Assembly (NCBI GenBank): GCA_022450045.1
Contig: JAKURD010000025.1
Location: forward strand, 1-39,662
Direction: 5' to 3'
DNA length: 39,662 nucleotides
Source of the DNA: Gracilimonas sp.
GTDB lineage: Bacteria; Bacteroidota; Rhodothermia; Balneolales; Balneolaceae
The number at the start of each line of letters is the position of its first letter. The first letter of the stretch is position 1. The notes under the pieces are model-generated. The model saw nothing but the letters and a program-made list of their open reading frames with translations, was not told where the DNA came from and made no database searches. The position numbers were made by a program, and so were the translations under genes. Below are positions 24,021 through 33,661 of the stretch, piece by piece.

Positions 24021-24842
24021 ATGCAATTTAAAACAATTCAAGGGGTGGAAGTGCCCGAAATCGGATTAGGAACAAACCGATTAATTGGCAGAGAAGGCGA
24101 AAATGCCATTAAGTTGGCACTCAATCTCGGCTATCGTCATATTGATACTGCACAAAGTTATAAAAATGAAAGAGAAGTAGGGGAGGCCATGAAAAGATCA
24201 CATGTTGATCGGGAAGAGATCTTCCTTACTACCAAGATCTGGCATACCCATCTTGAGAAAGAAAATGTTTTGAAAGTTGCTGAGAATTCTCTCAGGGAGC
24301 TTGATACCCCCTATGTAGATCTGCTTCTTATCCATTGGCCAAATCCTGATGTTGACATTGAAAAGACATTGGAGGCCTTTCTCTCTTTACGTGACCAGGG
24401 CAAAGCGCTTAATATTGGCGTTGCCAACTTTCCGCTAAAAATGCTGAAAGAACTTAATGAGGAGCTTGCAGCACCGATCTTTTGTAATCAGGTGGAATAT
24501 CATCCGTTCCTGAGTCAATTTGATCTGTTGGATTACACCGCTGAGCACGATCTGCTTTTTACTGCTTACTCTCCGCTGGCTCAGGCCAAAGTGATGGAGG
24601 AGCCATTGCTTAAAGAACTGGGAGAAAAGTATAGGAAATCTCCTGCCCAGATCACATTACGCTGGCTAATAGAACAAGAGCAGGTGGTGGCTATTCCTAA
24701 AGCCTCATCCGAGGAACATCTCAGGGAAAACATCGATGTATATGACTTTGCCTTAGAGGATGATGATTTCTATGCGATCGATGATCTCGATAAATCAACC
24801 CGATTGATAGATCCCGATTTTGCCCCTGAATGGGACAATTGA
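24021..24842 (+). CDS. Aldo/keto reductase
   Basis: The 273-aa protein is a (beta/alpha)8-barrel NADPH-dependent carbonyl reductase of the AKR5-like bacterial group (2,5-diketo-D-gluconate reductase type). The catalytic tetrad is complete: Asp42 and Tyr47 in YRHIDTAQSYKNE, Lys72 in TTKIWHTH and His105 in LLIHWPNPD. The cofactor region IPKASSEEHLRENIDVYDF is also typical. The specific aldehyde or ketone substrate is not readable. It has a ~78-base upstream gap after the secreted-protein gene and converges on the thioesterase gene, 15 bases apart. Confidence 0.94.
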   Translation: MQFKTIQGVEVPEIGLGTNRLIGREGENAIKLALNLGYRHIDTAQSYKNEREVGEAMKRSHVDREEIFLTTKIWHTHLEKENVLKVAENSLRELDTPYVDLLLIHWPNPDVDIEKTLEAFLSLRDQGKALNIGVANFPLKMLKELNEELAAPIFCNQVEYHPFLSQFDLLDYTAEHDLLFTAYSPLAQAKVMEEPLLKELGEKYRKSPAQITLRWLIEQEQVVAIPKASSEEHLRENIDVYDFALEDDDFYAIDDLDKSTRLIDPDFAPEWDN

Positions 24843-24857
24843 AATCATGCCTAAACC

Positions 24858-25586
24858 TTATCGGCATTCAGCTAAAGCCAGGATTTTATCATCCTGGTTT
24901 TTAAGTTGGTGTTGATATGTATCCGGCAGATCTATTCGTTCTGAGGTAATATCGTCTCCTGCTCTGCTTTCCTGAAGAAACATAATATCGATCTGGTGGA
25001 TCTTTATTTTTTCATCTTCAAAAGTTTCCAGCATCCATTCCACGTAGCGTGCATTGTTAACGTGATCATTCATATCAAGGTCTGATCTCCTGACTTTGAG
25101 ATGAGTTTTAGCAACCTTTGCTTCGTCAGGGAAGGGTTTCATTCGGGATGATTTAACCGGCAACACATGGTCAATTTCTGAAAGCCGAAGTTCAAGAACT
25201 TCTCCTGGCATTCTGGTAGGGCGCCGTGTTTTGATATTGATCATCATCCAATAGCTCAGGCAACAGCCGATTTCATTTCCCTCTGCATCTAAAATTCTAT
25301 AATCCCTGTACGCCCGTAAAGCATCTCCCGCCGCCGGCCATGTTTCAATGGTAACGGTTTCCCGCCACTCCGGAAACCGATGGATCTTAATATCCATTCG
25401 GTGCAATACCCAGGTTAGGTTTTGCTTGTGAAGCTGGGTAATATCAAAGCTAAGTTTTAAGGCATGATTCCCCGCCACTTCCTGGAAAAGAGAACAAATT
25501 GCAGGTAAGGTTGCTTTTCCATTCTGGTCTACCTCACTGGCACGAATTTTAAAGGATTCTGAATATTTAGTGATGTCTTCAGCCAT
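24858..25586 (-). CDS. Acyl-ACP thioesterase (FatA/FatB family)
   Basis: The 242-aa protein is a double hot-dog thioesterase that releases fatty acids from acyl-carrier protein. The N-terminal half has EVDQNGKATLPAICSLFQEVAGNHA and WVLHRMDIKIHRFPEWRETVTIETWP, characteristic of the family. The second half carries the catalytic-type DLDMNDHVNNARYVEWM, with Asn173, His175 and Asn177/178. Bacterial members are close to this length and cytoplasmic. It is encoded alone, convergent with the aldo/keto reductase. A role in membrane lipid or fatty acid release is inferred; chain-length preference cannot be read. Confidence 0.92.
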   Translation of the reverse strand: MAEDITKYSESFKIRASEVDQNGKATLPAICSLFQEVAGNHALKLSFDITQLHKQNLTWVLHRMDIKIHRFPEWRETVTIETWPAAGDALRAYRDYRILDAEGNEIGCCLSYWMMINIKTRRPTRMPGEVLELRLSEIDHVLPVKSSRMKPFPDEAKVAKTHLKVRRSDLDMNDHVNNARYVEWMLETFEDEKIKIHQIDIMFLQESRAGDDITSERIDLPDTYQHQLKNQDDKILALAECR

Positions 25587-25880
25587 AAGTTTTAATAAGT
25601 AACGTCAGTTCGATATAATTATCCTTGTTAAAGCCTTTAAGTTACAGTCTGGCGGCTCCAAGTTCATCTGACCGATTGTTTGGATTTGGGAACCTAAGCT
25701 TGTTCGTATCCTAATCCAACATCCTGCGCCTGCTCCATCGATCAGATGGAGTTTCCATCAGATCGAATTCACGTTGATTATAATAAGCATGCTATAAGTT
25801 AGGTGTATGTTGAAATGTTTTTTGGAAGCTTTCCAGGTCTTTTTTCTATATTTAATCAGGTTTTTATTTATGAAGGTAAT
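25587..25880. other. Intergenic region with alternative hairpins, no gene
   Basis: Between the thioesterase start and the terminator of the flavin oxidoreductase gene. CTCCATC (25733-25739) pairs with GATGGAG (25745-25751), and overlapping it CGATCAGATGG (25739-25749) pairs with CCATCAGATCG (25755-25765), so two mutually exclusive stems are possible. The thioesterase promoter should lie here on the minus strand, but no clear TAnnTTTG box was found. Confidence 0.35.
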
Positions 25881-25918
25881 AAAAAGAAAAGCCCTGTCAG
25901 TTTCACCTGACAAGGCTT
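25881..25918 (-). terminator. Intrinsic terminator of the efflux/oxidoreductase operon
   Basis: On the minus strand AAGCCTTGTCAG pairs with CTGACAGGGCTT (25907-25918 with 25889-25900, one mismatch), six-base loop, followed by TTCTTTTT. It lies about 20 bases after the stop of the flavin-dependent oxidoreductase gene. Confidence 0.88.
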
Positions 25919-25939
25919 GCTTTTCGGGGTACAAAATCT

Positions 25940-26944
25940 TTAAGCGGGTATTGAGATTTCCTGCATTATTTCAGCAAACAGGCGGTGTGATTTCAATCGT
26001 TGCTTGTGGTGAAATATGTAAGAAGCGGTGATCAATTCATCAACCCCCGTCTCTTTTAAAAAACCTATAAGTGTTTCGCTTATTTGGGTTTTATCACCCA
26101 CAAAAGAATAAGCCAGCATTTGCTTCAAAGCCATCTGGTGCTGAATGGGAATAACCTCGCTAATATCACCAACCGGGGGAGGCAGAGGGTTACGCTCCCC
26201 GGTGATCACCCCAACAAACAGTTGCTTGGTTGAGGTGGATAGATATTCAGCCTGTTCCGTTGTATCGGCAGCTATCACATTAATACCGGCCATAACGTAG
26301 GGCTCATCCAACTGTTTGGAAGGCTGAAATTCTTGTCTGTAAATTCGGATAGCATCCATCAGTTGTTGCGGGGCAAAGTGACTGGCAAATGCATACGGCA
26401 ATCCCAGTTTGGCGGCAAGATGCGCGCTGTCGGTACTGGAACCTAATATCCATATTGGAATTTCAGTTCCTTCTCCGGGAAAAGCTCTGACTTTTCCTTC
26501 ATTTTCTTTGGAAAGGTATTTCTGGAGCTGTGCCACATTATCGGGGAAATTATACACTTCCTGCATTCGGTTTGGACGAATGGCATGAGCTGTCACCTGA
26601 TCGGTTCCGGGTGCCCGGCCTAAGCCGAGATCAATCCGTCCCGGATACATAGTTGCCAATGTCCCAAAATGCTCCGCTATGATGTATGGAGAATGATTGG
26701 GTAACATAATACCACCCGAACCAATTCTGATCTTTGATGTAGCTTCGGCCATATGTCCCAAAAGAACGGAAGTGGCCGAGCTTGCAATATGCTCCATATT
26801 GTGATGCTCGGCCATCCAAAATCGGTTATAACCCAGTTCCTCCACATGCACAGCCAGCTCACGGCTGCGCTCAATGGCTTCCTTATGGTTACTCTCTTCA
26901 GTTACTACTGCCAGATCTAAAACAGAATAGGGTATCATGTGCAT
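25940..26944 (-). CDS. LLM class flavin-dependent oxidoreductase
   Basis: The 334-aa protein is a bacterial-luciferase-like monooxygenase-family flavoenzyme (FMN and F420-type barrels), of the single-component group without a luciferase beta subunit. Family segments: GYNRFWMAEHHNMEHIASS, KIRIGSGGIMLPNHSPYIIAEHFGTLATMYPGRIDLGLGRAPGTD, IPIWILGSSTDSAHLAAKLGLPYAFASHFAP. Length is standard. The substrate is unknown. It begins 6 bases after the RND permease stop, so it belongs to the efflux operon, which may hint at co-expression with export of a compound it modifies. An in-frame ATG at 26938 is an alternative start. Confidence 0.9.
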   Translation of the reverse strand: MHMIPYSVLDLAVVTEESNHKEAIERSRELAVHVEELGYNRFWMAEHHNMEHIASSATSVLLGHMAEATSKIRIGSGGIMLPNHSPYIIAEHFGTLATMYPGRIDLGLGRAPGTDQVTAHAIRPNRMQEVYNFPDNVAQLQKYLSKENEGKVRAFPGEGTEIPIWILGSSTDSAHLAAKLGLPYAFASHFAPQQLMDAIRIYRQEFQPSKQLDEPYVMAGINVIAADTTEQAEYLSTSTKQLFVGVITGERNPLPPPVGDISEVIPIQHQMALKQMLAYSFVGDKTQISETLIGFLKETGVDELITASYIFHHKQRLKSHRLFAEIMQEISIPA

Positions 26945-26950
26945 AACTTT

Positions 26951-29900
26951 TTAATTAAAAGACTTCATTTTTTCTTTGAACCATGTCTTTGTATTCACTC
27001 CAATGAAGTACATAGAAGGAACAAGAAATAGGGTGAGGAAAGTTGCAAAGCCAAGGCCATAAATAATAGTCCAGGCGAGTGGCCCCCAAAATGAGGCATT
27101 GTCGCCACCGAAATAAAGGTTTGGCTCAAAGTTTGCAAACAATCCATAAAAGTCGATGTTCAACCCAATAGCCAGCGGGATCAATCCAAGAATGGTTGAT
27201 GCGGCCGTCAGTATCACCGGGTTCAAACGAACAGCTCCTCCTTTAATTACTGCCTCTTTCAGGACTGCACCTTCGTTCCTGAGAATATCGATATAGTCAA
27301 TAAGTATAATTCCGTTTTTCACAACAATTCCGGCCACAGCTATGATCCCCATCCCTGTTAGTACTACAGAGATATCCATTCCAAATGTTGAAAAACCGAT
27401 GAATACACCGATCAAACTGAATAGCACCTGCGACATGATGATCAGAGGTTTACCGATGGAGTTAAACTGCGATACGAGGATCAGAAAGATCAACCCAACG
27501 GCGGCTAACAGTGCTACCATTAGGAACTGACCTGTTTCGGCTTGTTCTTCCTGCTCTCCGGTAAGGGAGATCTCATAGCCTTGGGGTATCTCAAATGCCT
27601 GTAATGCTTCACGGATCTGAGTATTGATCTCATTGGCATTGTAGCCTGTCAATACGTTCGATGATAGCGTCGCAACACGCTCCAGATCAACGCGATTGAT
27701 GGCTCCGTAGCTTGAGGTCAACTGAGGTGTTGCTACTGCTGAGATCGGAATATTGCCGGTTGGAGTTGGAAGAGTCATATTCATCAGGTCAGTGATGTTA
27801 GACCGGTCTTTTTCAAGCAGGCGAAGCGTTACATCATATTCATCCTCATCTTCACGGAAGGTAGAGATGGGCTCACCCAGCAAAGCGGTACGGATGGTGC
27901 TTCCAACCTGTACATTACTAAGGCCATAGCTGTTGGCCTTTTCATTATCGATGTCAATAATGATCTCAGGGTTATTTATCTGCAGATCTGAACGAAGCTC
28001 TTCAATTCCCTCAATTTCCTTGTCCTGAATGAAGCTTTTGAATTCCTCAGTCAGCGCAATGATCTGTCCGAATTCATCACCGGTTATTTCAATATTGATC
28101 GGTTTTCCGGTAGGTGGGCCAGATTGTTCTTTCTCAACTGTAACCGTGGTTCCGGGAATGTCCTGAATATTATCACGGATTTTATTCAGAATTTCCTCAG
28201 TAGAAATTCCGTCCCGGTATTGATAATCCACAAATTCTACGCTCACCTTGCTTTTTGTAGGAGTAGGAGTGGGATCAATACTGTTGGGCGGATTGGCTCC
28301 GATCGCTACGTTCGAGATCACGGATTTTACAGCAGGGTTATCTCTTCCGATCACTTCATACACCCGGTCTTCCAGGATCTTATTTACCCGATTGGTTTCA
28401 TCGAGATCCGTCCCGGCTGGCATTTCGTTATAGACATATACGAAATTAGGTTCGTTTTCAGGAAAGAAAACCACTTTTGGAGATACAACTCCCAACAGAA
28501 AAATACTGAATACGAGGAAGGCAAAAGTACCGCCAAGCACAAACCAGGGGCGAAGCCCAACCAAGATCCATTGTATGGCATCATGGTACAATGACTGAAT
28601 TTTAGGTAATGTTGTTTGATTAAATTTGCGGATCAAAGGCTTCAGGATAAATCGCTCCAATAACCAAAGCAGATAAAGGAAAACCAGCAGGTTGGCAATG
28701 AATATGCCTCCTGTGAGATAGAAGACCATCGCAAGCACACCGACAACAGCCGAGGCGATCCAAAGAAAGGTGTTATCATGTTTCTTCTCTTCTTGGATAT
28801 GCTCTTCCTCTTCGCTCATAAATGAAACTGCGAATACGGGATTCATCACCAAAGCCACAACCAATGAAGCGATAAGAGTCAAGATCAGCGTAATTGGTAA
28901 GTAGATCATAAACTTCCCGATGATCCCTCCCCAGAAAAGAAGAGGTACAAAAGGGGCAATGGTTGTTAAAGTACCTGTGATAATCGGGAGGGCAATTTCC
29001 CCTGCGGCTTTTTTGGCCGCTTCCATTTTACTGAGTTCCCCTTTAGTAACGTGCCGATAAATATTTTCCACGATCACGATGGCATTATCCACCACAATTC
29101 CCAATCCGAGAATCAAGGCAAAAAGCACAACCATATTGATGGAGAAATCTATGCTGGGCATTACGGCAAAAGCGATGAGGGAAGATAGTGGAATAGCTAA
29201 TCCCACAAATACCGCATTCTGTACTCCCATGATAAACATCAGTACCAGAACTACAAAGAAGAATCCAAGGATAACGGTATTGAACAGGTTAGAAACGCTA
29301 TCTTTGGTATCCTGGGATTGATCTCCGGTAATAGTGATATTAAGATTATCAGGAAATTGGGTTTCCTGCAGCTGCTGTACGATAGCCATTGTTGTTTCGG
29401 AAGTCTCGATAAGATTTCCGCCGCCTTTCTTTTTTACATTCAGAGTGATGACAGGCTCACCATTTAGGCTCGCATAGCTTTCACGATCGGCAAAGTCGTC
29501 TTCTATCTTAGCAATATCTTTCAGATAGACTTCATCCCCCTGTGTATTTTTTATAATCAGATTTTCAAGATCTGAGGCTTGCTCTATCTCACCATCAACC
29601 CGAATGGAGCGCTCTATGGAGCCCATATCAAGCTGGCCGGCAGATACGGTCATATTCTTGTTGGCAACAGCCGTGCGGATATCGTTAAAATTTATTCCCA
29701 CAGACTGCATTTTGTGAAGGTCCACATTCACCTGGATCTCACGTTCAAGCGCACCCACGATCTCTACCTCATTTATAGCAGATAGGCTTTCTACCTCATC
29801 CTGAATTTCATCGGCAAAACCTTTTAGTTCAACCAGGTCAAAATTCCCGGAAAGATTAATGTTTAAGATAGGTTGGTCGTCAAGGTTGAAGTCGTTGACC

Positions 29901-30298
29901 TGCGGTTCTTGTGTAAGCTGTGTTGGAAGTTCAGCTCGTGCTTTTTCAACGGCATCATTCACTTCCTGTTGAGCTACAAGCTTATCTTTACTGGTAAGAA
30001 ATTCTACGGTGATGATAGATGTAGCCTGTTTTGAAACGCTGGCAATCTGATCAATACCATCAATCCCTTTAAGTTCCTGCTCAATGGGGCGGGTGATGAC
30101 ATTTTCGATATCTGCCGGTGAAGCTCCTGCATAAATTGTGACCACATTAAAAATGGGGATCTCAACTTCAGGGAAACTTTCTTTTGGCAGGGTGATGTAC
30201 GAATAAATACCTATGATGGTGATCAGAACCGTTAGCAGATACACACTGGTTCGGTTATTGATCGCCAAACTTGAAATCTTAAATTCTTTAAAATTCAT
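26951..30298 (-). CDS. RND efflux permease (inner-membrane pump)
   Basis: The 1115-aa protein is an AcrB-like resistance-nodulation-division permease with twelve helices: one near residues 17-37, a bundle from ~340 to ~500, and the second bundle near the C-terminus, with two large periplasmic loops. The proton-relay helix 4 reads GIVVDNAIVIVENI (Asp404-Asn405), where AcrB has two aspartates; helix 10 keeps a lysine in GIVVKNGIILIDYI. It is longer than AcrB (about 1049 aa) because of an extra hydrophobic insert at about residues 500-560 (VVGVLAMVFYLTGG). It sits third in a TetR-TolC-like-adaptor-pump operon and is presumably its trimeric pump. Substrates are unknown. Confidence 0.94.
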   Translation of the reverse strand: MNFKEFKISSLAINNRTSVYLLTVLITIIGIYSYITLPKESFPEVEIPIFNVVTIYAGASPADIENVITRPIEQELKGIDGIDQIASVSKQATSIITVEFLTSKDKLVAQQEVNDAVEKARAELPTQLTQEPQVNDFNLDDQPILNINLSGNFDLVELKGFADEIQDEVESLSAINEVEIVGALEREIQVNVDLHKMQSVGINFNDIRTAVANKNMTVSAGQLDMGSIERSIRVDGEIEQASDLENLIIKNTQGDEVYLKDIAKIEDDFADRESYASLNGEPVITLNVKKKGGGNLIETSETTMAIVQQLQETQFPDNLNITITGDQSQDTKDSVSNLFNTVILGFFFVVLVLMFIMGVQNAVFVGLAIPLSSLIAFAVMPSIDFSINMVVLFALILGLGIVVDNAIVIVENIYRHVTKGELSKMEAAKKAAGEIALPIITGTLTTIAPFVPLLFWGGIIGKFMIYLPITLILTLIASLVVALVMNPVFAVSFMSEEEEHIQEEKKHDNTFLWIASAVVGVLAMVFYLTGGIFIANLLVFLYLLWLLERFILKPLIRKFNQTTLPKIQSLYHDAIQWILVGLRPWFVLGGTFAFLVFSIFLLGVVSPKVVFFPENEPNFVYVYNEMPAGTDLDETNRVNKILEDRVYEVIGRDNPAVKSVISNVAIGANPPNSIDPTPTPTKSKVSVEFVDYQYRDGISTEEILNKIRDNIQDIPGTTVTVEKEQSGPPTGKPINIEITGDEFGQIIALTEEFKSFIQDKEIEGIEELRSDLQINNPEIIIDIDNEKANSYGLSNVQVGSTIRTALLGEPISTFREDEDEYDVTLRLLEKDRSNITDLMNMTLPTPTGNIPISAVATPQLTSSYGAINRVDLERVATLSSNVLTGYNANEINTQIREALQAFEIPQGYEISLTGEQEEQAETGQFLMVALLAAVGLIFLILVSQFNSIGKPLIIMSQVLFSLIGVFIGFSTFGMDISVVLTGMGIIAVAGIVVKNGIILIDYIDILRNEGAVLKEAVIKGGAVRLNPVILTAASTILGLIPLAIGLNIDFYGLFANFEPNLYFGGDNASFWGPLAWTIIYGLGFATFLTLFLVPSMYFIGVNTKTWFKEKMKSFN

Positions 30299-30316
30299 TT
30301 ACTTACTCTCTTACAA

Positions 30317-31381
30317 TTAATTTTCTTCCTGAATAGAGATGAGCTGACCATCAGCTAAGTCTGCATATCCTGCAGTGATAAGAAGATCTCCGGGGTTCAA
30401 TCCTTCCTCTATGACGAGGTCATTATTATAGCTTTGAGATGGAATAACTTCCTTACGGGAGGCGATCCATCCATCGTCCGTTTTCTCGGCGATAAATACA
30501 TACGAAATTTGGTTGGCATCCTGAACGGTATTGGATGGAACTACAATTTGGTCACGAAGCGTGAGATCGTTGATCCTCACACTAGCCATCATGTTTGGAC
30601 GGATATTTCCACTGTCATTTGTAATGTAAATTTCCACTCCAAAGGTTCGGTTGGAAGGATTGATGGCTTTACTTACTACATCCAATTTTTTTGGAATCAC
30701 TTCATCCAGGCTTGAAAAGCTGATTTCTACACTGTCCGTGTAGTCCACCCGTAATATGTATGCTTCTGATACTTCAGCCGTTACTTTCAGTGCATCAGAA
30801 TTGGTAACCTGAAATACAGGAGCGTTTGGTCCCACGGTTTCACCTACTTTCAGGTTGACCTGATCTGCCGTTCCGGAAATGGCAGCACGGATCGAATAAT
30901 TTTCATACTGCTCGGTGAGGGTTACTAATTGATTTTTAGCAGACTCATACTGTGTTTTGGCCTGAAGAAATTCCACCTCAGAACCAATGTTCTGTTCACG
31001 CAGATTCTGCTGGCGCTCAAATAAGGTCTTGGCGAGCTCAAGTTGTGTTTCCACTTCTTTGATCTGACTTCGGGTGATCTCTCCATCAAGGCGGGCAAGT
31101 ACATCACCTTTTTGAACTTCATCGCCTGTCCGGATCAGGATCTCTTCTACTGTAGCCGTAGTTTTTGGGGTGATCATGATGGTTTTATCAGACTCCACGT
31201 CTCCCTGGATACTTACATAATGACGGAAATCGGAAGGTTGTAATTCTTGTATGTGAACCGGACTAGCAGTTTGTTCAAGTCCATTGGCTCCATCTTCATT
31301 CTGCCCGCCATTACCGCAGGCCGAAATGAATAAAACCAGTGCTAATAAAGTTATATGAGATTTCATTGTTTTTAGATCCAT
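30317..31381 (-). CDS. RND efflux periplasmic adaptor lipoprotein (membrane fusion protein)
   Basis: The 354-aa protein has a lipobox FISAC (Cys22 if translation starts at the first Met), so it is an inner-membrane-anchored adaptor. The order of domains is standard for HlyD/AcrA-type adaptors: beta-barrel and lipoyl pieces (VEEILIRTGDEVQKGDVLARLDG), a helical hairpin (about residues 105-165), return lipoyl half (ISGTADQVNLKVGETVG), beta-barrel domain and a C-terminal membrane-proximal part (VVPSNTVQ... GLNPGDLLITAGYADLADG). It starts one base after the stop of the TolC-like gene and ends 18 bases before the pump. It bridges pump and outer-membrane channel. Confidence 0.93.
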   Translation of the reverse strand: MDLKTMKSHITLLALVLFISACGNGGQNEDGANGLEQTASPVHIQELQPSDFRHYVSIQGDVESDKTIMITPKTTATVEEILIRTGDEVQKGDVLARLDGEITRSQIKEVETQLELAKTLFERQQNLREQNIGSEVEFLQAKTQYESAKNQLVTLTEQYENYSIRAAISGTADQVNLKVGETVGPNAPVFQVTNSDALKVTAEVSEAYILRVDYTDSVEISFSSLDEVIPKKLDVVSKAINPSNRTFGVEIYITNDSGNIRPNMMASVRINDLTLRDQIVVPSNTVQDANQISYVFIAEKTDDGWIASRKEVIPSQSYNNDLVIEEGLNPGDLLITAGYADLADGQLISIQEEN

Positions 31382-31382
31382 G

Positions 31383-32897
31383 TTATTTGAGTTCTATATT
31401 TTCTTTTATTTCCTGAATGTCTTGCTCCACAAAAGGAACCTGACCAATGGCTTGATCATATTGAGCCTTGGCCGTTAAGTAGCCTGATACCATCTCGGAA
31501 TAGTTAATTTCAGCTTCGCGAAGCTGAAGTTCAGCGTCGGAAACTTCCTGCTGAGAACCCACTCCGTTTTGGTAGCGGGCTAAAGCACGTTTATAGCCTC
31601 TTTTAGCTTGTTTGATAGCCTTAATGAGGGCATCATTATTTTGCATGGCTTCTCGTACACCCTGTTTTGCTGAATAGATTTCTTTATTGGCGGTCTGTTC
31701 CGTCTGATACATTTGCAGCTCGGTATCTTTGATCTGAATTTTTGCTTGCTGAACGGCTGCATCCCGGCTGAATCCCTGAAAGAGGGGAACCTGTACTCCG
31801 ACCATCAGAGTTTGCGAACGTGCTCTGGTATCTTCAGTTCCAAAAAATTGTGGATTACCGGCCTGTGCCGCTGACCACTGCAGATTATAGGAAGCCGTAA
31901 TATTGGGCAGATATAAGCTGCGTTGTGCATCCAGCTGTTTGCCTTGCAGGCGTTTCTGGACATTAAGAATTCTGAGGTCACCCCGCAGATCCATAGCCTG
32001 CTCAGCAAGTACAGAATCTTCGTTTAGTAGTAAAGGCGTTAGCTGATCAATGGTTTTCAAAGACTCATTTTCATCAAGATCAGTTTCGGTATCATAGATA
32101 TTGAATTCGCTTAGATCTCCTTTAATATTCAGCGATAGTTGAACAGGAAGCCCCATTATATCGAGCAGATCCTTCAGGGTATTTTCGATCGTGAATTCTG
32201 TACTTGTTAGTTGTGGCTCAAGGTTACTTATTTGAACTTCAAGCTGGAGAACCGCATAGTCATCGGTAAAACCTTGCTCGTATCGTTTTTTGGTATCTTC
32301 AAGATTATTTTCAAGTCGTTCGATCTGCGTTTGAATAAGCCGATATTGTTCTTTGGCAACCAAAGCCTGATAATAGGTGATGCGGGTTTGAGTTACGATC
32401 CCCTGAGATGTTGCTCTTAAATTTTCAGATTGGGCGGCTCTGTAAAGTTCAGAGCTGTTGATACCTACAAACGCCTGTCCGCTGAAGAGGGTCTGTGAAA
32501 CCGAAAAACCACCTTGCCAGTTGTTATCCGTTCCGAAAGCAACAGGGATCAGGGCATCGGGGTCGCCATTCGGATCGAAAACAATTTCAGGCAGAAAATT
32601 TACAGGAACTTCAAGGTTCCGGGTATAGTTGGCTGAAGCAGAAATATCAGGCATCACATTGCTCCAGGCCGTGCGGATCTGTTGGTCGGCATCCCGGACC
32701 GACAACAGTGCCCGCTTCATTTGAGTATTATTGGCAAGGGCAATCTGTATAGCCTGTTTCAGGTCAATAGTTTGAGCAGTGAGGGAATTTTTAACCTCTT
32801 TCGGTTGTGCCTGTAGGGCAGAGGCAAGTACACTAAAGCTAAAGATCAGCATTAGTATTCCTCTAATTGCGATAAACCGGATGAATGTTGAATCCAT
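31383..32897 (-). CDS. TolC-family outer membrane efflux channel
   Basis: The ~504-aa protein is an outer membrane factor: signal peptide (hydrophobic GILMLIFSFSVLASALQAQ), then two repeats of the TolC pattern of beta-hairpin plus long coiled-coil helices, for example IDLKQAIQIALANNTQMKRA, FSVSQTLFSGQAFVG, and later VGVQVPLFQGFSRDAAVQQAKIQI, with RYQNGVGSQQEVSDAELQLREAEINYSEM near the end. It trimerises into the outer-membrane channel of the efflux system. An ATG at 32945 is possible; I prefer 32897 since the following sequence is a normal signal peptide. It follows the TetR regulator on the same transcript. Confidence 0.92.
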   Translation of the reverse strand: MDSTFIRFIAIRGILMLIFSFSVLASALQAQPKEVKNSLTAQTIDLKQAIQIALANNTQMKRALLSVRDADQQIRTAWSNVMPDISASANYTRNLEVPVNFLPEIVFDPNGDPDALIPVAFGTDNNWQGGFSVSQTLFSGQAFVGINSSELYRAAQSENLRATSQGIVTQTRITYYQALVAKEQYRLIQTQIERLENNLEDTKKRYEQGFTDDYAVLQLEVQISNLEPQLTSTEFTIENTLKDLLDIMGLPVQLSLNIKGDLSEFNIYDTETDLDENESLKTIDQLTPLLLNEDSVLAEQAMDLRGDLRILNVQKRLQGKQLDAQRSLYLPNITASYNLQWSAAQAGNPQFFGTEDTRARSQTLMVGVQVPLFQGFSRDAAVQQAKIQIKDTELQMYQTEQTANKEIYSAKQGVREAMQNNDALIKAIKQAKRGYKRALARYQNGVGSQQEVSDAELQLREAEINYSEMVSGYLTAKAQYDQAIGQVPFVEQDIQEIKENIELK

Positions 32898-32958
32898 ATC
32901 GTTTAAAAATGAGTGAGTTAAAAGGTTAAAGTGGGTTCTCGTCATGTGGCAGGTCGTA

Positions 32959-33615
32959 TTATTCGCTGTAGTTAAATTGTGTGTGTAAGTACTGCTCCAT
33001 CAATTCTGTAAGGCTGATGTCATGTTCATTCATGATCTGAGCTCCTTTGGTATTGGTATTGGTATTGGTATTGGTAATGCAGAACTGAAGCATTCCCTGC
33101 ATTTGAATGCCGATCTGTAAAGCCTGAATTTTTGGACTCTGTTTATTCCGGATACTGCCATCCTGAATACCGATCTGAATGGCCCTGATGATCAGCATCA
33201 GTATTTCATTTTCGATATGAGTGCAATCTTCAATAATTGAATGTTCTTTGGGTTCATCTTCATTGATGTGTTCATAAAGAAGCATGGCCTTCGTAAAGGT
33301 CACATTCTCCTGAATGAGATCCAGAAAGGTGAGCATCATATCTTTTACCAGCACTGCACCCGGCATATCTTGCTGAAAGGATTTCAAAAACTGCTGATGC
33401 AAAAAATCTAAAGCCTTCTTTTTAATAGCTTGATATAGGGTAGCTTTGTCATTGTAGTAGAGATAAAGAGTACCCTTGCTGAGTTCTGCCTGGGATGCAA
33501 TTTCATCCATCGTGGTTTGTTCAAATCCCTGTTCTTGGAACAGGGTGATCGCCGCATCTAAAATTTGATTTTTCCGGCGCTTTCTCTCGCGCTTCTTGCG
33601 TTCTTTGGTGCCCAT
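32959..33615 (-). CDS. TetR family transcriptional repressor of the efflux operon
   Basis: The 218-aa protein has a TetR N-terminal helix-turn-helix (about residues 15-62): AITLFQEQGFEQTTMDEIASQAELSKGTLYLYYNDKATLY. The C-terminal domain (about 80-200) would bind ligand and dimerise. It is the first gene of the efflux operon and likely represses it, releasing DNA on binding a pump substrate. Near residues 180-190 it has an unusual threonine-asparagine run encoded by five copies of TTGGTA (33047-33076). A palindrome in the leader (33662-33677) is a likely operator, implying autoregulation. Confidence 0.92.
   Translation of the reverse strand: MGTKERKKRERKRRKNQILDAAITLFQEQGFEQTTMDEIASQAELSKGTLYLYYNDKATLYQAIKKKALDFLHQQFLKSFQQDMPGAVLVKDMMLTFLDLIQENVTFTKAMLLYEHINEDEPKEHSIIEDCTHIENEILMLIIRAIQIGIQDGSIRNKQSPKIQALQIGIQMQGMLQFCITNTNTNTNTKGAQIMNEHDISLTELMEQYLHTQFNYSE
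33047..33076. repeat. Hexanucleotide tandem repeat (TTGGTA) x5 inside the TetR gene
   Basis: Five perfect copies of TTGGTA, in frame, encode alternating Asn-Thr residues. Because the unit is six bases, gain or loss changes protein length by two residues without shifting the frame. It lies in the ligand/dimer domain, not in the DNA-binding part. Confidence 0.95.
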
Positions 33616-33661
33616 CGAAATAACTCTTGGTCATAAGGTGACTGATTCTCAGTTAATTTGT

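Noticed and set aside
28124..28594. 156-codon frame antisense to the RND permease
   Set aside because: It is a shadow of the permease's conserved coding sequence, with no recognisable protein features.
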